64,000 nt of DNA from Alopecurus myosuroides. Its lineage: Eukaryota; Streptophyta; Magnoliopsida; Poales; Poaceae. The notes under the pieces are model-generated. The model was not told where the DNA came from. It saw only the letters and a list, made by a program, of their open reading frames with translations, and did no database searches. Below, one piece after another: positions 35,229 to 47,730 of this stretch. The stretch lies in contig CM054061.1 in the NCBI GenBank assembly GCA_028641055.1, positions 112,538,019 to 112,602,018 on the forward strand, given 5' to 3'. The position numbers and the translations under genes are program-made. Position 1 is the stretch's first letter. The number at the start of each line of letters is the position of its first letter.

Positions 35229-35698
35229 ACATACAATCATTGTAGTCACTATGCTATATTGGCAATAAAAGGCAGACTTGACAAAATCTGAGTTATTGAG
35301 ATTTGTTTCATGCAAATATCATTATGGCAGAAAGTCAAACTTTTTTCACATATGATTACTTGGGGGCTGATTCTAGAGCACGGTCTATATCCCAAGAATC
35401 TGGCGTAAGCCAAAATATATATGTTATAGTTGCCTGCCAGTCAGTGGTTACACGCAATTTTATGACCTAGATTTTTATACCTGGTTGAGTCAACCATGTT
35501 ATAACCCGGAAAATCGGGTTACTATGACCCTGAACTCACCAGAGTTGTACACACTAGAATATGTCGTGCGATAAACCGGCTGAGCTAGAAAGCAAAGAAA
35601 AAGCAAGTCAAGAAAACCTTCAAAGTGCAGATAGCTAATGTTGCACATAATATATAACCCGAAAATAGTTTGCATAACCTTGCAGAGAACCGAGTTAT
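35229..35698. other. gypsy 3' internal region
   Basis: Post-pol untranslated sequence includes ACTTGGGGGCTGATT. No antisense gene or LTR is visible before the CACTA terminus. Confidence 0.45.
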
Positions 35699-35939
35699 CA
35701 CTACAAGAAATGTGTTGATACGTGACGTTCTCGCAATGACGGTGAATGATATCGTCATAAAGTTATGACGATTCTGTGCCAAATCGTCGTTAGCCGTTAG
35801 AGGGGATCAAAACACTGAATTTTCACGACGATTTGGCTAAGAAACGTCATAATTTTATAAAATGATATCGTCATGAACCATCATGCACTTATTTCTAACC
35901 ATTCACGACGAATTTAAATCGTCATGACATAGTAAATAT

Positions 35940-36789
35940 GGATGTGTTGATATGACTAGACGAGCACATCATCAACTTTGCCTACGTGTCATGTCTATTG
36001 GATGGCCACATCATCAACCCCGCCTAAGTGTCATTTCTATTGGATGTCCACATAATCAATTTCCAAACATGTGCCATCTCCAACATGTGGCACCAGTCCT
36101 CTAGCTATCATTGACATGTGGGCCCACAAGCAACCTGTACTCTAACCCCACACACAGCGACTTGGCATGTCATTGCAATGTGGGACCCGTCCAGCTAGAC
36201 AGCACCTACGTGACATGTAGGATCCGCAAGAACCATGTAATCTAACAGCACACAGCACACAGCGACCTGGCATGTGGGACCCGTAAGCATGTACTTAACA
36301 CACAGCGACCTGCCATGTGGGACCCGCCCGAAATCTGGTCAAATTCGGGACTAAAGTCGCAAAATAAGGCTGAGCCGGAGTTGAACCCGAGACCTCACAA
36401 TCACCACCGCACAGCCTAACCACTATGCCAAACATTACTTGTTGAAAACTATGCGCACCGCATCTACTTGACTCGGCCACAGGCGAACATGGGCCACCAA
36501 ACATGAGCGCGGGAACATAGGCCATGCTCTACCTCCGTCGCTGCGTGGGCTCAAATTCGGCCTATCAAGCAAGTGCTGGCATGGGCTCTAACAGGGATGG
36601 CTCGATTTTTTTCGTTTTTTCTGTTTTCATTTTCTATCATACAAATTTGGCCTTCAACTTAACCGAAATCAATTTTAGAAAAAATAAATAAATAATTTAT
36701 AGTAATTATAGATCATTTTCAACCATTTTGTGAAAATATACAATCATATCCATGAGCATATATTTATTGAGACTTTAAGGGATTTTGAA
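35940..36789. other. CACTA interior before the satellite array
   Basis: Repeated CATGTGGGACCCGC and CACACAGCGACCTG phrases occur at 36120-36330. A tRNA-like segment is listed separately. No gene is seen. Confidence 0.4.
36374..36429 (-). other. tRNA-like pol III promoter remnant
   Basis: The minus strand has TAGTGGTTAGG (A-box-like) and, about 33 bases on, CGGGTTCAACTCC (B-box-like). Spacing and words resemble a tRNA or tRNA-derived SINE head. No full cloverleaf can be drawn, so this is not called a tRNA gene. Confidence 0.35.
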
Positions 36790-39700
36790 TTACGCTTTGG
36801 AGTCTAAAAGGGGGACATGACCGTTCCTATATAAATGTTGAATATCACAAAACAAATTGTATATCTCTGAAGAAATAGGTATTTTTGTATCTAAATATGA
36901 TTTTTACAAAAAATAATGAGCAAACTACAGGATACCGGTAGTTCAAATTTGTCCTGGTTTCAGCTGAATCGGCATAAATTTGTCTTTTCCAAAGAGGTGT
37001 ATTTAGACCGATTGAGAGGTAGCGTTTTTTTATTTGAACATGAAATATGGTATAGTAACTGTATATTTTATTTGGTGCAATTTTGTAACATAATTTTGGT
37101 AGGTGCTTCACAAAAAAACCATTTTAGCACTCCAAAAATGGAAAATGGTATTTTTATTAAGAGAAAAATAAATATTTCTTTGGCAACATTGTTCTTTGTT
37201 CCATGATTCATGTTTGTGTATAATATAGACACATTTCGACAAACTATGCCATGAATATGGCCATAACACCTGTCATTTGGCCCGAAACTGAAGAATCTTC
37301 GGAGGAGATAGCTCATTTCTGTGAATACCTTTTCAACCCAATTGTCGTATTCCAAGTTTATTATTTTTGGTGGATACTAGGACATATATAATGACACCAC
37401 GCGAAGGTCTTGCATCATTTCGAGTTTTTAAAAAAAAATTGGAATTTTCTAAGCCGGTTTTAGGAAAAAGGCAAGACGGCGGGCATTACCTTTCGTATAT
37501 AGGGGATGAATATTAAGAAACTCTTGGTGTATCTCTGAAGAAATAGGTACTTTTGTATGTAAAAATGATTTTTACAAAAAATCATGAGAAAACTTTGAGG
37601 CACCTGTAGTTCAAATTTGGCCCGGTTTCAACTCAATCGGCAGAAATTTGTCTTTTTCAAAAGAGGTTTATTTTGAGATATTGATAGGTAGTAACTTTGT
37701 TATTTGTATATCAAATATGACATAATATATTTATAATTTTACTTTGTACAATTTTGTAACATATTTTTGGTAGGTGCTCCACAGAAAAATCCTTTTTTTA
37801 CACTCCGAAAATGGAAAATGATGTTTTTATTTAACGAAAAATAAAAGTTTCTTCATGAACATTGTTAGTTGTTCCATTATGCATGCTTGTGTAGAATATG
37901 GGCACATTTAAACAAACTATTCTATGAATGTGGCCATAACACCTATCATTTGGCCCGAAACCCAAGAATCTTTGGAGGAGATAGCTCATTTCTTTGAACA
38001 CCTTTTCAACCCAATTGTCGTATTCAAAGTTTATTATTTTTTGTGGATACTAGGACATATATAATGACACCACACGTAGGTCTTGATTCATTTTGAGTTT
38101 TTTTGAATTTTCTGGAATTTTCTATGCCGGTTTTAGGAAAAAGGCAAGACGACGGGCATTACCTTTCGTATCTAGGGGATGAATTTTGAGAAACTATTGG
38201 TGTATCTTTGAAGAAATAGGTACTTTTGTATCTAAAAATGATTTTTACAAAAAAACATGAGCAAACTTTGAGGCACCTGTAGTTCAAATTTGGCCTGGTT
38301 TCAACTAAATCGGCATAAATTTGTCTTTTTCAAAATAGGTTTATTTTGAGATATTGAGAGGTAGTAACTTTGTTATTTGTAGATCAAATATGACATAATA
38401 TATTTAGAAATTTACTTTGTACAATTTTGTAACAAATTTTTGGTAGGTACTTCAAAATAAATCCTTTTTTGACACTCCGGAAATGGAAAATGATATTTTT
38501 ATTCAACGATAAACAAAAGTTTCTTCGTGAACAGTGTTAATTTTTCTATTACGCATGCTTGTTTATAATATGGGCACATTTAAAAAAACTATTCCATGAA
38601 TGTGGCCATAACATCCGTCATTTCGCCCGAAACCTAAGAATCTTCGGAGGAGATATCTTATTTCTTTGAACACCTTTTCAACCCAATTGTCGTATTCCAA
38701 GTTTATTATTTTTGGTCGATACTAGGACATATATAATGACACCACGCGAAGGTCTTGCATCATTTCGAGTTTTTTTTGAATTTTCTGGAATTTTCTATGC
38801 CGGTTTTAGGAAAAAGGCAAGACGGCGGGCATTACCTTTCGTAGATACGGGATGAATATTGTGAAACTATTGGTGTATCTCTAAATAAATAAGTACTTTT
38901 GTATCCAAAAATGGTTTTTACAAAAAATCATGAGCAAACTTTGAGGCACCTGTAGTTCAAATTTGGCCCGGTTCAACTGAATCGACAGAAATTTGTCTTT
39001 TTCAAAAGATGTTTATTTTGACATATTGAGAGGTAGTAACTTTGTTATTTTTAGATCAAATATGACATAATATATTTAGAATTTTACTTTGTACAATTCT
39101 GTAACATATTTTTGGTAGGCGCTTCACAAAAAAAATCCTTTTTTGACACTCCAAAAATGGAAAATGATGTTTTCATTCAATGAAAAATAAAAGTTTCTTC
39201 GTGAACATTGTTATTTGTTCCATTATGCATTCTTGTGTCGAATATGGGCACATTTAAACAAACTATGCCATCAGTGTGGCCATAACATCCGTCATTTGGC
39301 CCGAAACCCAAGAATCTTCGAAGGAGATAGCTCATTTCTATGAACACATTTTCAACCCAATTGTCGCCTTCCAAGTTAATTATTTTTGGTGGATACTAGG
39401 ACATATACAATGACACCACGCGAAGGCCTTGCATCATTTGGAGATTTTTTTGAATTTTCTGGAATTTTCTAAGCCGGTTTCGGAAAGCGGTCAAAACGGG
39501 GGACATGACCGTTCTTACCTAGGTGTTGAATCTTGATGAACTCTTGGTGTATGTATGTTCAAATAGTTAATTGTGCATCTAAAAATTATTTTTGCAAAAA
39601 ATAAAGAGAAAACTACGAGGCACCTGTAGTTCAAATTTGGCCCGGTTTCAACTTAATCGGCAGAAATTCGTGTTTTTCAAAAGAGGTTTATTTTGAGATA

Positions 39701-41725
39701 TTGAGAGGTAGTCACTTTGTTATTTGTAGATCAAATATGACATAATATATTTATAATTTTACTTTATACAATTTTGTAACAAATTTTTGTTAGGTGCTTC
39801 ACAAAAAAACTCCTTTTTTGACACTCCCGAAATGAAAAATGATGTTTTTATTCAACGATAAATAAAAGTTTCTTCGTGAACATTGTTAGCAGTTCCATTA
39901 TGCATGCTTGTTTATAATATGGGCACATTTAAACAAACTTATCCATGAATGTGGCCATAACATCCGTCATTTGGCCCGAAACCCAAGAATCTTCGGAGGA
40001 GATAGCTATTTTCGTTGAACACCTTTTCAACCCAATTGTCGTATTCCAAGTTTATTATTTTTGGTGGATACTAGGACATATATAAAGACACCACGCGAAG
40101 GTCTTGCATCATTTCGAGTTTTTTTTAAAATTTTCTGGAATTTTCTATGTCGGTTTTAGGAAAAAGGCAAGACGGCGGGCATTACCTTTCGTAGATAGGG
40201 GATGAATGTTGTGAAACTATTGGTGTATCTCTAAATAAATAGGTAATTTTGTATCCAAAAATTATTTTTACAAAAAATCATGAGAAAACTTTGAGGCACC
40301 TGTAGTTCAAATTTGGCCTGGTTTCAACTGAATCGGCAGAAATTTGTCTTTTTCAAAAGATGTTTATTTTGAGATATTGAGAGGTAGTAACTTTGTTATT
40401 TTTAGATCAAATATGACATAATATATTTATAATTTTACTTTGTACAATTTCGTAACATATTTTTGGTAGGCGCTTCACAAAAAAAATCCTTTTTTGACAC
40501 TCCAAAAATGGAAAATGATGTTTTCATTCAATGAAAAATAAAAGTTTCTTCGTGAACATTGTTATTTGTTCCATTATGCATGCTTGTGTCGAATATGGGC
40601 ACATTTAAACAAACTATGCCATGAGTGTGGCCATAACATCCGTCATTTGGCCTAAAACCCAAGAATCTTCGAAGGAGATAGCTCATTTCTATGAACACCT
40701 TTTCAACCCAGTTGTCGTATTCCAAGTTTATTATTTTTTGGTGGATACTAGGACATATACAATGACACCACGCGAAGGCCTTGCATCATTTCGAGATTTT
40801 TTGAATTTTCTGGAATTTTCTAAGCCGGTTTCGGAAAACGGTCAAAACGGGGGACATGACTGTTCTTACCTAGCTGTTGAATCTTGATGAACTCTTGGTG
40901 TATGTATGTTGAAATAGGTACTTGTGCATCTAAAAATGATTTTTGCAAAAAATAAAGAGAAAACTACGAGGCACCTGTAGTTCAAATTTGGCCCGGTTTC
41001 AACTGAATCGGCAGAAATTTGTCTTTTTCAAAATAGGTTTATTTTGAGATATTGAGAGGTAGTAACTTTGTTATTTGTAGATCAAATATGACATAATATA
41101 TTTAGAATTTAACTTTGTACAATTTTCTAACAAATTTTTGGTAGGTGCTTCACAAAAAAATCCTTTTTTGACACTCCGGAAATGGAAAATGATGTTTTTA
41201 TTCAACGATAAATAAAATTTTCTTCGTGAACACTGTTAATTTTTCTATTACGCATGCTTGTGTAGAATATGGGCACATTTCAACAAACTATGCCATGAGT
41301 GTGGCCATAACATTTATTATTTGGCCCGAAACCCAAGAATCTTCGGAGGAGATAGCTCATTTCTATGAACACCTTTTCAAACTAGTTATCGTATTACAAG
41401 TTTATTATTTTTGGTGGATACTAGGACATATACAATGACACCACGCGAAGGCCTTGCATCATTTCGAGATTTTTTGAATTTTCCGGAATTTTCTAAGCCG
41501 GTTTCGGAAAACGGTCAAAACGGGAGACATGACCGTTCTTACCTAGGTGTTGATTCTTGATGAACTCTTGGTGTATGTATGTTGAAATAGGTACTTGTGC
41601 ATCTAAAAATGATTTTTGCAAAAAATAAAGAGAAAACTACGAGGCACCTGTAGTTCAAATTTGGCCCGGTTTCAACTGAATCGGCAGAAATTTGTTTATT
41701 TCAAAAGAGGTCTATTTCAAAAGAG
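36790..41725 (-). repeat. inverted array of the 673-bp satellite, about 7 copies
   Basis: The same unit as at 18270-22879 runs on the minus strand. The landmark CGTATTCCAAGTTTATTATT (or a variant) lies near 37345, 38021, 38691, 39367, 40042, 40717 and 41390, giving periods of 670-676 bp. Copies are more diverged than in the first array. Two subtypes alternate: one has GGCAAGACGGCGGGCATTAC, the other CGGTCAAAACGGGGGACATG. The order is roughly A A A B A B B. The 65-codon frame is intact in only some copies (near 37355, 39374 and 40725). Confidence 0.88.
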
Positions 41726-41740
41726 GTGTATTGTGACTCC

Positions 41741-42427
41741 AAAAGCTCTTGGATAAATTGATTTTATTTTCTTCCTTGCTCCCAATGGACAACCGCACCA
41801 TGGAATCGGAATCAGATGCCCCTTTTTTATTGAACAAATCTGGTCGGCGGATGCGTGCTGCATGGCTGCCTTCCTCTATGTACCGGTTTGTGACCTGCAC
41901 CATCGGAGTTCTTTGCATGCTGCTGGACGGCACCAGCTAGCCTTAGGGTCTATTTGATTGAGCTGCTGCTGTTGAGAAGCAGTTGTAGCTGTTGAGCTGT
42001 TAAAAATCAGTTGTCGGAAGCAGTTGTTGATTCTGAGATTAGATGTTTGGCAGGAACCGTTGTTGATGGCTGCTGCTGGTTTGAAGTATCAAATGTCGCG
42101 AATAAACCTAAATTCTAAAAAAGTTATATAAGTGTTGATTCAAAACAAATTAGCTCATTTTGACTTTTTTTTTAAACATAGTTTCACGCTTAATGGCTGA
42201 ATGATCTCAAATTGACCTTTTTTGCCAAACCGAATTTGATTTTCGAATTTTGGCTTTTAGCCGTTGGCTTTTGGCTTATGGCGATGGCGACGGGGAAACG
42301 AGGTGATGGCTAAAGGGTGGTGGCGGCGACATGCACGAAGCCTATTTAAGAGTCTGTTTGTTTGGACTGTTGTTGTTGAGAAGTAGTCGTAGCTGGTGGG
42401 CTGTAGCGGTGATGATCCTTTTTAACA
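41741..42427. other. MITE-like direct repeats beside a Helitron end
   Basis: GGTCTATTTGATTGAGCTGC at about 41946 and GTCTGTTTGTTTGGACTG at about 42352 look like two left termini of GTTTGGTT-type hAT MITEs in the same direction. Each is followed by GAGAAGCAGT-like sequence. No inverted partner was found. Confidence 0.35.
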
Positions 42428-42455
42428 CTAGTTAGTGTGTACGTGCAATGCACGC
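42428..42455 (-). mobile_element. Helitron 3' terminus
   Basis: On the minus strand the stem CGTGC-ATT-GCACG is followed by about ten bases, CTAG and a flanking T. This is the Helitron 3' signature (hairpin, then CTRR, inserted 5' of T). The element body would extend to higher coordinates. Confidence 0.6.
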
Positions 42456-43571
42456 CATCACCTATGTAAATTTTCATAAGAAAAACTAAACTGCTTAAAT
42501 AATTTTTCAAACAAAGATTTACACAAAGAGCAAGCAAGAAATTTCATGTCATCAAAGAAAATATTTTTTTGGACAAAAGGCACTACAAAAGGAAATATAG
42601 AAACAATACATTCACCGAATTTCAGCCATGCACATTCTTATATGAGTTGCCGTTTCATTTGAACATTCTTCTGTGAGTTGACATAAGATGACCCAGCCAT
42701 ATTGTTCTTTAAAACTTGAATCTATTACTAAATATTTCGTCATACTACAAATATTCTCTTAACATTATCTAATGCATCTGCATACTTGCAAGACCCTTCA
42801 CTTTCCCTATAGATGAACTAGCGTGGCACCTGTCAAATATTAAGATTGTATCAAGCTGCATATTAAAATTGCAAAAAATGAGTTTCATAACGTCAAATAA
42901 GCTACAGTAATCAGGAAAATAATTATATTTGAAAACTGGTCATGATTCCTATATTAAATCACGTGAAACAACATCATAGTGCTACCCGTACTTTCTTATA
43001 TGAAGGGAGGTGCTTCCGACAAATGCAATCTGGACAGTCAAATGAAGATTAGAAAGTAATCACCTGTTGTATTACAGGATGCACTAGTGAAGCATCATAT
43101 CTGCTATTGATAAAGAGCAAAATAGTGGGCAACTCATTAGTACATATGCAACCAGCAAGCAACAATTCGATTGTGGTGGACATTAAAAGGGGAAATGCCA
43201 TTAGGATAAAGTGCTATATAACAACTAATCTTACCAGATAGTGAGTAGATTATAATCTTAATCTTCATGTATGTGAATAACATTAATATAGTGAAAAATC
43301 CTTGCTCCAAAAAAGTGTGTCTTTGTCATGCCTGGCAGGAAATAAATTAATTAATGTATGAATTAAATAAGTATAAATACCACTCCTTTACTCACTATAG
43401 TTTCTACACAGAATTTGTTAGAACCGGAACCAAAATTCGCACAAATTACAGTCAGGAAGATTTAGGTAATGCATGTCAACAAAATATTCATTGGAGCCCT
43501 CGTTACTATATGTTTGCCGGACACTAAATGTTCAGTTCGGTGGTTTTAAATTTTTTGCAATTTGTGTGCAC
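42456..43571. other. AT-rich sequence, no gene seen
   Basis: This is presumed Helitron interior. No open frame of note, no repeat array and no RNA gene was recognised. Confidence 0.4.
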
Positions 43572-44590
43572 CTTATGTGAAAGTAGCGATGCATGCGATT
43601 CTGCAGCTCACATGGATACACATCCGGACAAATTTCAGCACGTCTGCTTCCATCCGCATCGCCACCGTCTCCTGGAAAAAAAATAGAATGTTCTGTGCAG
43701 ATCGAAAAGAGTGGGAGGTCAGCAATGCAGGTCCTGGTTTTGAAGAAGAGAGAGATCGTGTGAGGAAGCCTTGCCTGTTGATGGACAGGTTTCGCCACAT
43801 CAGATGATTCACGATGGAGGCCTCCCCTATGGCCTTGGCGCTGTTCTCGCTCGGTTCAGTCCTTGGAGGTGCACGGCCATGGAGGGATGGGCGCTACTGC
43901 CAGCGGCAGTGCAGGAACGTGACGTCGGGCGGAGTATTTGGCCATGAAAGTATGGCCATGAAAGTATTTGGCCATGAAAGTATTCAGCCATCCATGTCCA
44001 TGTGAGCTTGGAGGCGGCAGAGATGTGAGGGGCGAGGAAATCTGGCCGCGGCGAGGAAGCCTAGCGCTGGTCTATCGGCTTCGCGAGGATGATGAATAAT
44101 TAGAGAGAATCATCGGAGCGGGTCCAGGGATTAGAAGCTAATTAATGTGCGTGATTTTCGGATGATACAGTTGCATGCTCTGCTTTGGTAACGTCTCAGA
44201 AATTAATACTTTCCTTGCATGCAGAGCTATTTGGTGCGGATGGGCAGAGTTTTCGTCCGTCATCATGAATTGCTAAACGCACGCATGGTCCGCGTTGGTT
44301 GCTATTTTGATCGTTAGATTTCAATTGGTGGGGCATGATCGTGTGGCTTCTCTTGCTCTGTGCTGCTCTGTGTACGTTAAACGGGGTGCTCTTAGCGATG
44401 AATACGTTTGCTCTTTTAATAGTAGTGTAGAAGTATAGATAGTTGACATGCTTAAATATTGGATTACCGGAGATGAGCACGATCTGGCGAGATTCCCTCG
44501 ACTGCACCAACCCAACACGACACGCGATGCCCCGACCTTGTCGCATTCGACGGAGGCCCCGTCTGCGCGGCGCCGGTGCCGACGCAACAC
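43572..44590 (-). pseudogene. captured exon fragments, unrecognised
   Basis: Two minus-strand blocks have consensus splice borders and coding character. Block 44590-44468 begins after TTTCCAG and ends at GTAATC, and includes RQIVLIS. Block 43671-43572 begins after TTTTTTCCAG and ends at GTGCAC, with CPDVYPCELQNRMHRYF in one frame. Both share strand with the Helitron terminus at 42428. Near 43946-43984, TGGCCATGAAAGTAT is repeated three times. The protein family is not recognised, and the two blocks may come from different genes. Confidence 0.3.
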
Positions 44591-45236
44591 CTGGAAACCC
44601 AAATGATACACTGAAAAAACAAATTGGATCACAGAGTTTTTTCACACAAAGAAGTCCACCGGCATATACATACTTCAATGCTCATTTGTCATGACCTGGA
44701 CGTCTCAAATGTCAAAAAGTGCTCACTGTTTGACAAGAAAATTTCTCCCAATGTTTTTTCAGCACACTTCGGTGCTAAGTCATTCAATTATCGTTGAATA
44801 AGATCAAACCACTAGCTAGCAGCATGCGTACAGGCTTCGCCCAAATTAATCCAGGCTCTTTAGCAAGCAAACTCCTGTTCATTGGCCAGAACAGATCATT
44901 GACTCATTGGTAGCATCGCTAGTGGACGAGAAAAGTAAGCGAGCAACAAAGAGCATGCGAGCGGGGCAGCCGGCCGGTGCCTTGAAGTGTTCAGGAGCGC
45001 TACAGGCGAGTGAGCCGTCTACCGGTTCGGTAGTTGCAGTCCTGACGAGCGCATCGGCCGGTGGAAGTACATGGGTGGCAATTTGCTGTAATTTCGTGAA
45101 AGTATATGGGCAGTTGCATGTACTGGTTCAAGAGTTAACGAGGAAGCTGCGGGAAGCACCCTTGAGGCTGCTTCGACCGCTTCTCCGTTCCTAGTTCATT
45201 TTTCACCGCTGCTTTTGACAAGTGCTTTGCAATATT

Positions 45237-45303
45237 TGGGTGTTTGTTTGGGTTTCAGCTTTTTGTACCCAAAAGGAGAAGTAAAAGACCAAACAAACAG
45301 AGG
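45237..45303. mobile_element. tiny hAT-like MITE
   Basis: GGGTGTTTGTTTGGGTTTC and ACCAAACAAACAGAG form inverted ends about 66 bp apart, with CAGCTTTT/AAAAG continuing the pairing. It has little or no interior. Confidence 0.4.
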
Positions 45304-45921
45304 CTTAGTCCTCCGTGTACATGCTTGAGAGCCCAAGCCGCTCTAGACCGCGCTACCAAGCTCAGCTCTAGCCCATCCCGTACCTGTCGTGGCTACGCTC
45401 CTTCAATCGCCACAACCGATCTCGCCGAGAACGGTACAATCGAGAACGGCACGCGCTGCTGCTGCTTGATGCTTTTTCGATTGCATAAGTTCTGACATCT
45501 TCCGACGACGACCCGATCAAAACATCGGTCTTCTTTCCTCTTAGATCAACAATATGTAGTCTCTAACCTTGCTCTGATACCACTTGTTACAATTCGTAGG
45601 CGCACAATCGATCTACCGAGGATAAGCAATCACAGCAATGATGACGACACCGAGATATGTTAACGCGATTTGCCGAACTCGCCTATATCTGCGGGGCATG
45701 ACTACAGGCGCACCTCCCCATTGATACCGCTGCACCGGCCGCCTTGGTCGCCGGTACAAGCCGCTAGCTTTCCTTCGCGTCTGCTGCTATCAAGTCGTCA
45801 TAGGTTACACATGTGGTGCCCCCCGCATTATATGGGAGGCCAAGTCTACTAGTGTCCGATTCGAACACTACCCATACCTATCCACATCTATTACAACCCT
45901 AAGTCCAAACGTAAACCAACA
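45304..45921 (-). mobile_element. reverse-oriented copia-type LTR with PBS
   Basis: On the minus strand the LTR starts TGTTGGTTTACG at 45921 and ends GTAACAAG at 45583. It is followed at once by TGGTATCAGAGC (45582-45571), the initiator-Met tRNA PBS. About 270 bases of leader follow before the sequence changes. Only the 5' end of the element is present. The 339-bp LTR is of a different family from the copia at 11504. Confidence 0.75.
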
Positions 45922-46018
45922 CGTACACTATATTCGACACAAATATGAAAGCGCATTTACTAATGATGACAGAGTAGGAGCTGGCATGATCCTAAGTGAC
46001 AACCGGGGGTAATGATTA

Positions 46019-46048
46019 CTAGACGGATAGGCGCGCTTTGCCGCGCCG
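46019..46048 (-). mobile_element. Helitron 3' terminus
   Basis: On the minus strand a perfect 6-bp stem GGCGCG/CGCGCC with a 6-base loop is followed by TATCCGT, CTAG and a flanking T. Confidence 0.65.
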
Positions 46049-46899
46049 CCTGCCCGACGTTGTTGCACTGCTCGACATATGTGGTGGGTGGGCTGGACTG
46101 TATGATTTGGTGCTTGTATTGTTTTCGTGCTTCGTTTATACATAGTCATTTACTATCACAAAATATACGTCTATCCTAATTTCATATGACCATTAACGAA
46201 TATTTATCAAAAGGGGTGACTTCTTTCTCTCAATGAAGGCGTTGAGGCAGATATATTCAGAAAAAACATTGTCCTTAACATATGCTCATGTATAGCAAAG
46301 CTCATATCAAAAAATTCAAAGCGCCCTCCGTTTGCATAGCTATACTTTTAGGCTCTTATCATACATAGGGTTGAAAGAAAAAAAAACACTAACTCACGAA
46401 CTATTAAATAAAAATCCTCCAAACAATAGTGAAAGTTTATGCAAACTTAGAATGCCAAAGTGAAATTAGACCAGTCCAAAACTGCATTGTGACAAAAGTA
46501 TTGGAGTAATCAAAATACTAATTCTTTCGTGCTTTGAAGAAAAACGATAGTATAATAACCAAATTAAAGAGAAAGTAAAATATAGCTTATTTGGAATAGA
46601 CATGTCAACGAAGTGCATTTTAGAGCTATGAAAAATTAAAAATCCTAAATTGCACACTGTTGTTATCCAATTATTATCAATATTCTGAGGAGTATGTAAC
46701 TTGGAATCAGTCTCTCTTTTGAAAGCACCTAACCTGCTGAAAATATACCGAAGATCAGAAACAATACACCAATGAAGATAGTCAACATGACATCAATGTG
46801 GGTAGGCCTATTACATTTTCAGATTAACAAAATATGATATGCCCTAGGGCTCTCGATAAAGCAACAGAGAATAATATGGTGAAAGTAAGGGAGAACTTC

Positions 46900-47407
46900 T
46901 AGATAGTTTGTCTCGCCCGAGCGGAGCGCTCCAAGGGTCCTCGTGGAACGGCGGTCGATGCAGCCTCAGCCTGGCTACTCGCACCATAGCGACACCAGCT
47001 ACCACTATCTCTATGTCGTGCCCTCCATTCGAGGGCGGCGGTAACGGGATGTTTGCAAGCAGCCAAAACAACATGACTGCGCCACTGGTTTTTTCTTTTG
47101 ACAAGCAAAGTCGTCGGCCTGTCGAGCGGTGACGAGTTCCCGGCGCACCCATGACGGTGCCTTCGCGAACTTCCCGGGAAGGCTTCACTGGTCACTACGC
47201 CCCAGGATGGCTAGCGCCCGCCTCGGCTTTGGCCACGCCGTGTGAGCCTCGTCTCCCGTCGTGTCGAGCCTGGGCGATATCGGCCGTCCCTGCCATATAC
47301 TCCTTTATGTCCCAATAACGGCCTCTCACGGTGTCACGGAAGAAGCCGGTCATGGCGCGGCGGTACGGTGGCAATAGACGACATGTGTGCTTCATTTTTC
47401 TGGTCAA
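46900..47407 (-). other. GC-rich block, possible captured exons
   Basis: Between AT-rich flanks the minus strand has open frames of 114 and 70 codons with protein-like composition, for example TGFFRDTVRGRYWDIKEYM near 47350. It lies on the same strand as the Helitron terminus at 46019. No family was recognised and no firm splice borders were set. Confidence 0.25.
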
Positions 47408-47520
47408 ATTTGATGAACAACTTATCTATTATCCCCTTGAGTTGTATCGCATGAACACGGAGATATCACCCGGCCCACAAGACAACATGAGCACGAAAGA
47501 TTAAAACTTTAGATAATTAA

Positions 47521-47692
47521 TTTATTAGCGGACCCACCTATCAGAGACACTCGATCGGCGGAAGCCACGAGAGAGCTCCTAGCCCTCCAGGATTAAAGCT
47601 GTAATTAATAATTTATGAGCGGACCCACCTATCAGAGACACTCGATCGGCCGGAAGCCACGAGAGAGCTCCTAGCCCTCCAGGATTAAAGCT
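47521..47692. repeat. two-copy tandem duplication, about 91-bp period
   Basis: Copy one at 47521-47600 and copy two at 47612-47692 share GCGGACCCACCTATCAGAGA through CCAGGATTAAAGCT with two or three differences. The second copy ends ten bases before a Helitron 3' terminus. Confidence 0.85.
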
Positions 47693-47700
47693 ACTATATA

Positions 47701-47730
47701 CTAGATCATGTAGGTGCGCGTTGCCGCGCC
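47701..47730 (-). mobile_element. Helitron 3' terminus
   Basis: On the minus strand the stem GCGCG-GCAA-CGCGC is followed by ACCTACATGAT, CTAG and a flanking T at 47700. It is the best-formed end next to the spliced gene fragment at 48857-50845, which shares its strand. Confidence 0.65.

Larger units (their letters stand above)
29750..35698 (+). mobile_element. second Tat-type Ty3/gypsy retrotransposon, decayed and interrupted
   Basis: The Gag tail, protease, RNase H, a second (archaeal-type) RNase H and integrase pieces appear in order, with large deletions. The second RNase H is typical of Tat/Ogre elements. A 2.9-kb block at about 31725-34645 replaces the integrase core. The right side is cut by a CACTA terminus at 35699. 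No LTR was found in the window. Confidence 0.78.
35699..41740. mobile_element. second CACTA-type element, left part only
   Basis: CACTACAAGAAATGTG begins at 35699 after TAT, a possible 3-bp target. Over the next 240 bases ATGACGATTT/AAATCGTCAT-type motifs recur in both orientations, a subterminal pattern different from the first CACTA. An inverted satellite array follows. No matching right terminus (TTTCTTGTAGTG) was found in the window, so the right end is deleted or displaced. No transposase was seen. Confidence 0.6.

Noticed and set aside
36374..36429. A functional tRNA gene
   Set aside because: Only promoter-like boxes are present; acceptor and anticodon stems do not pair convincingly.
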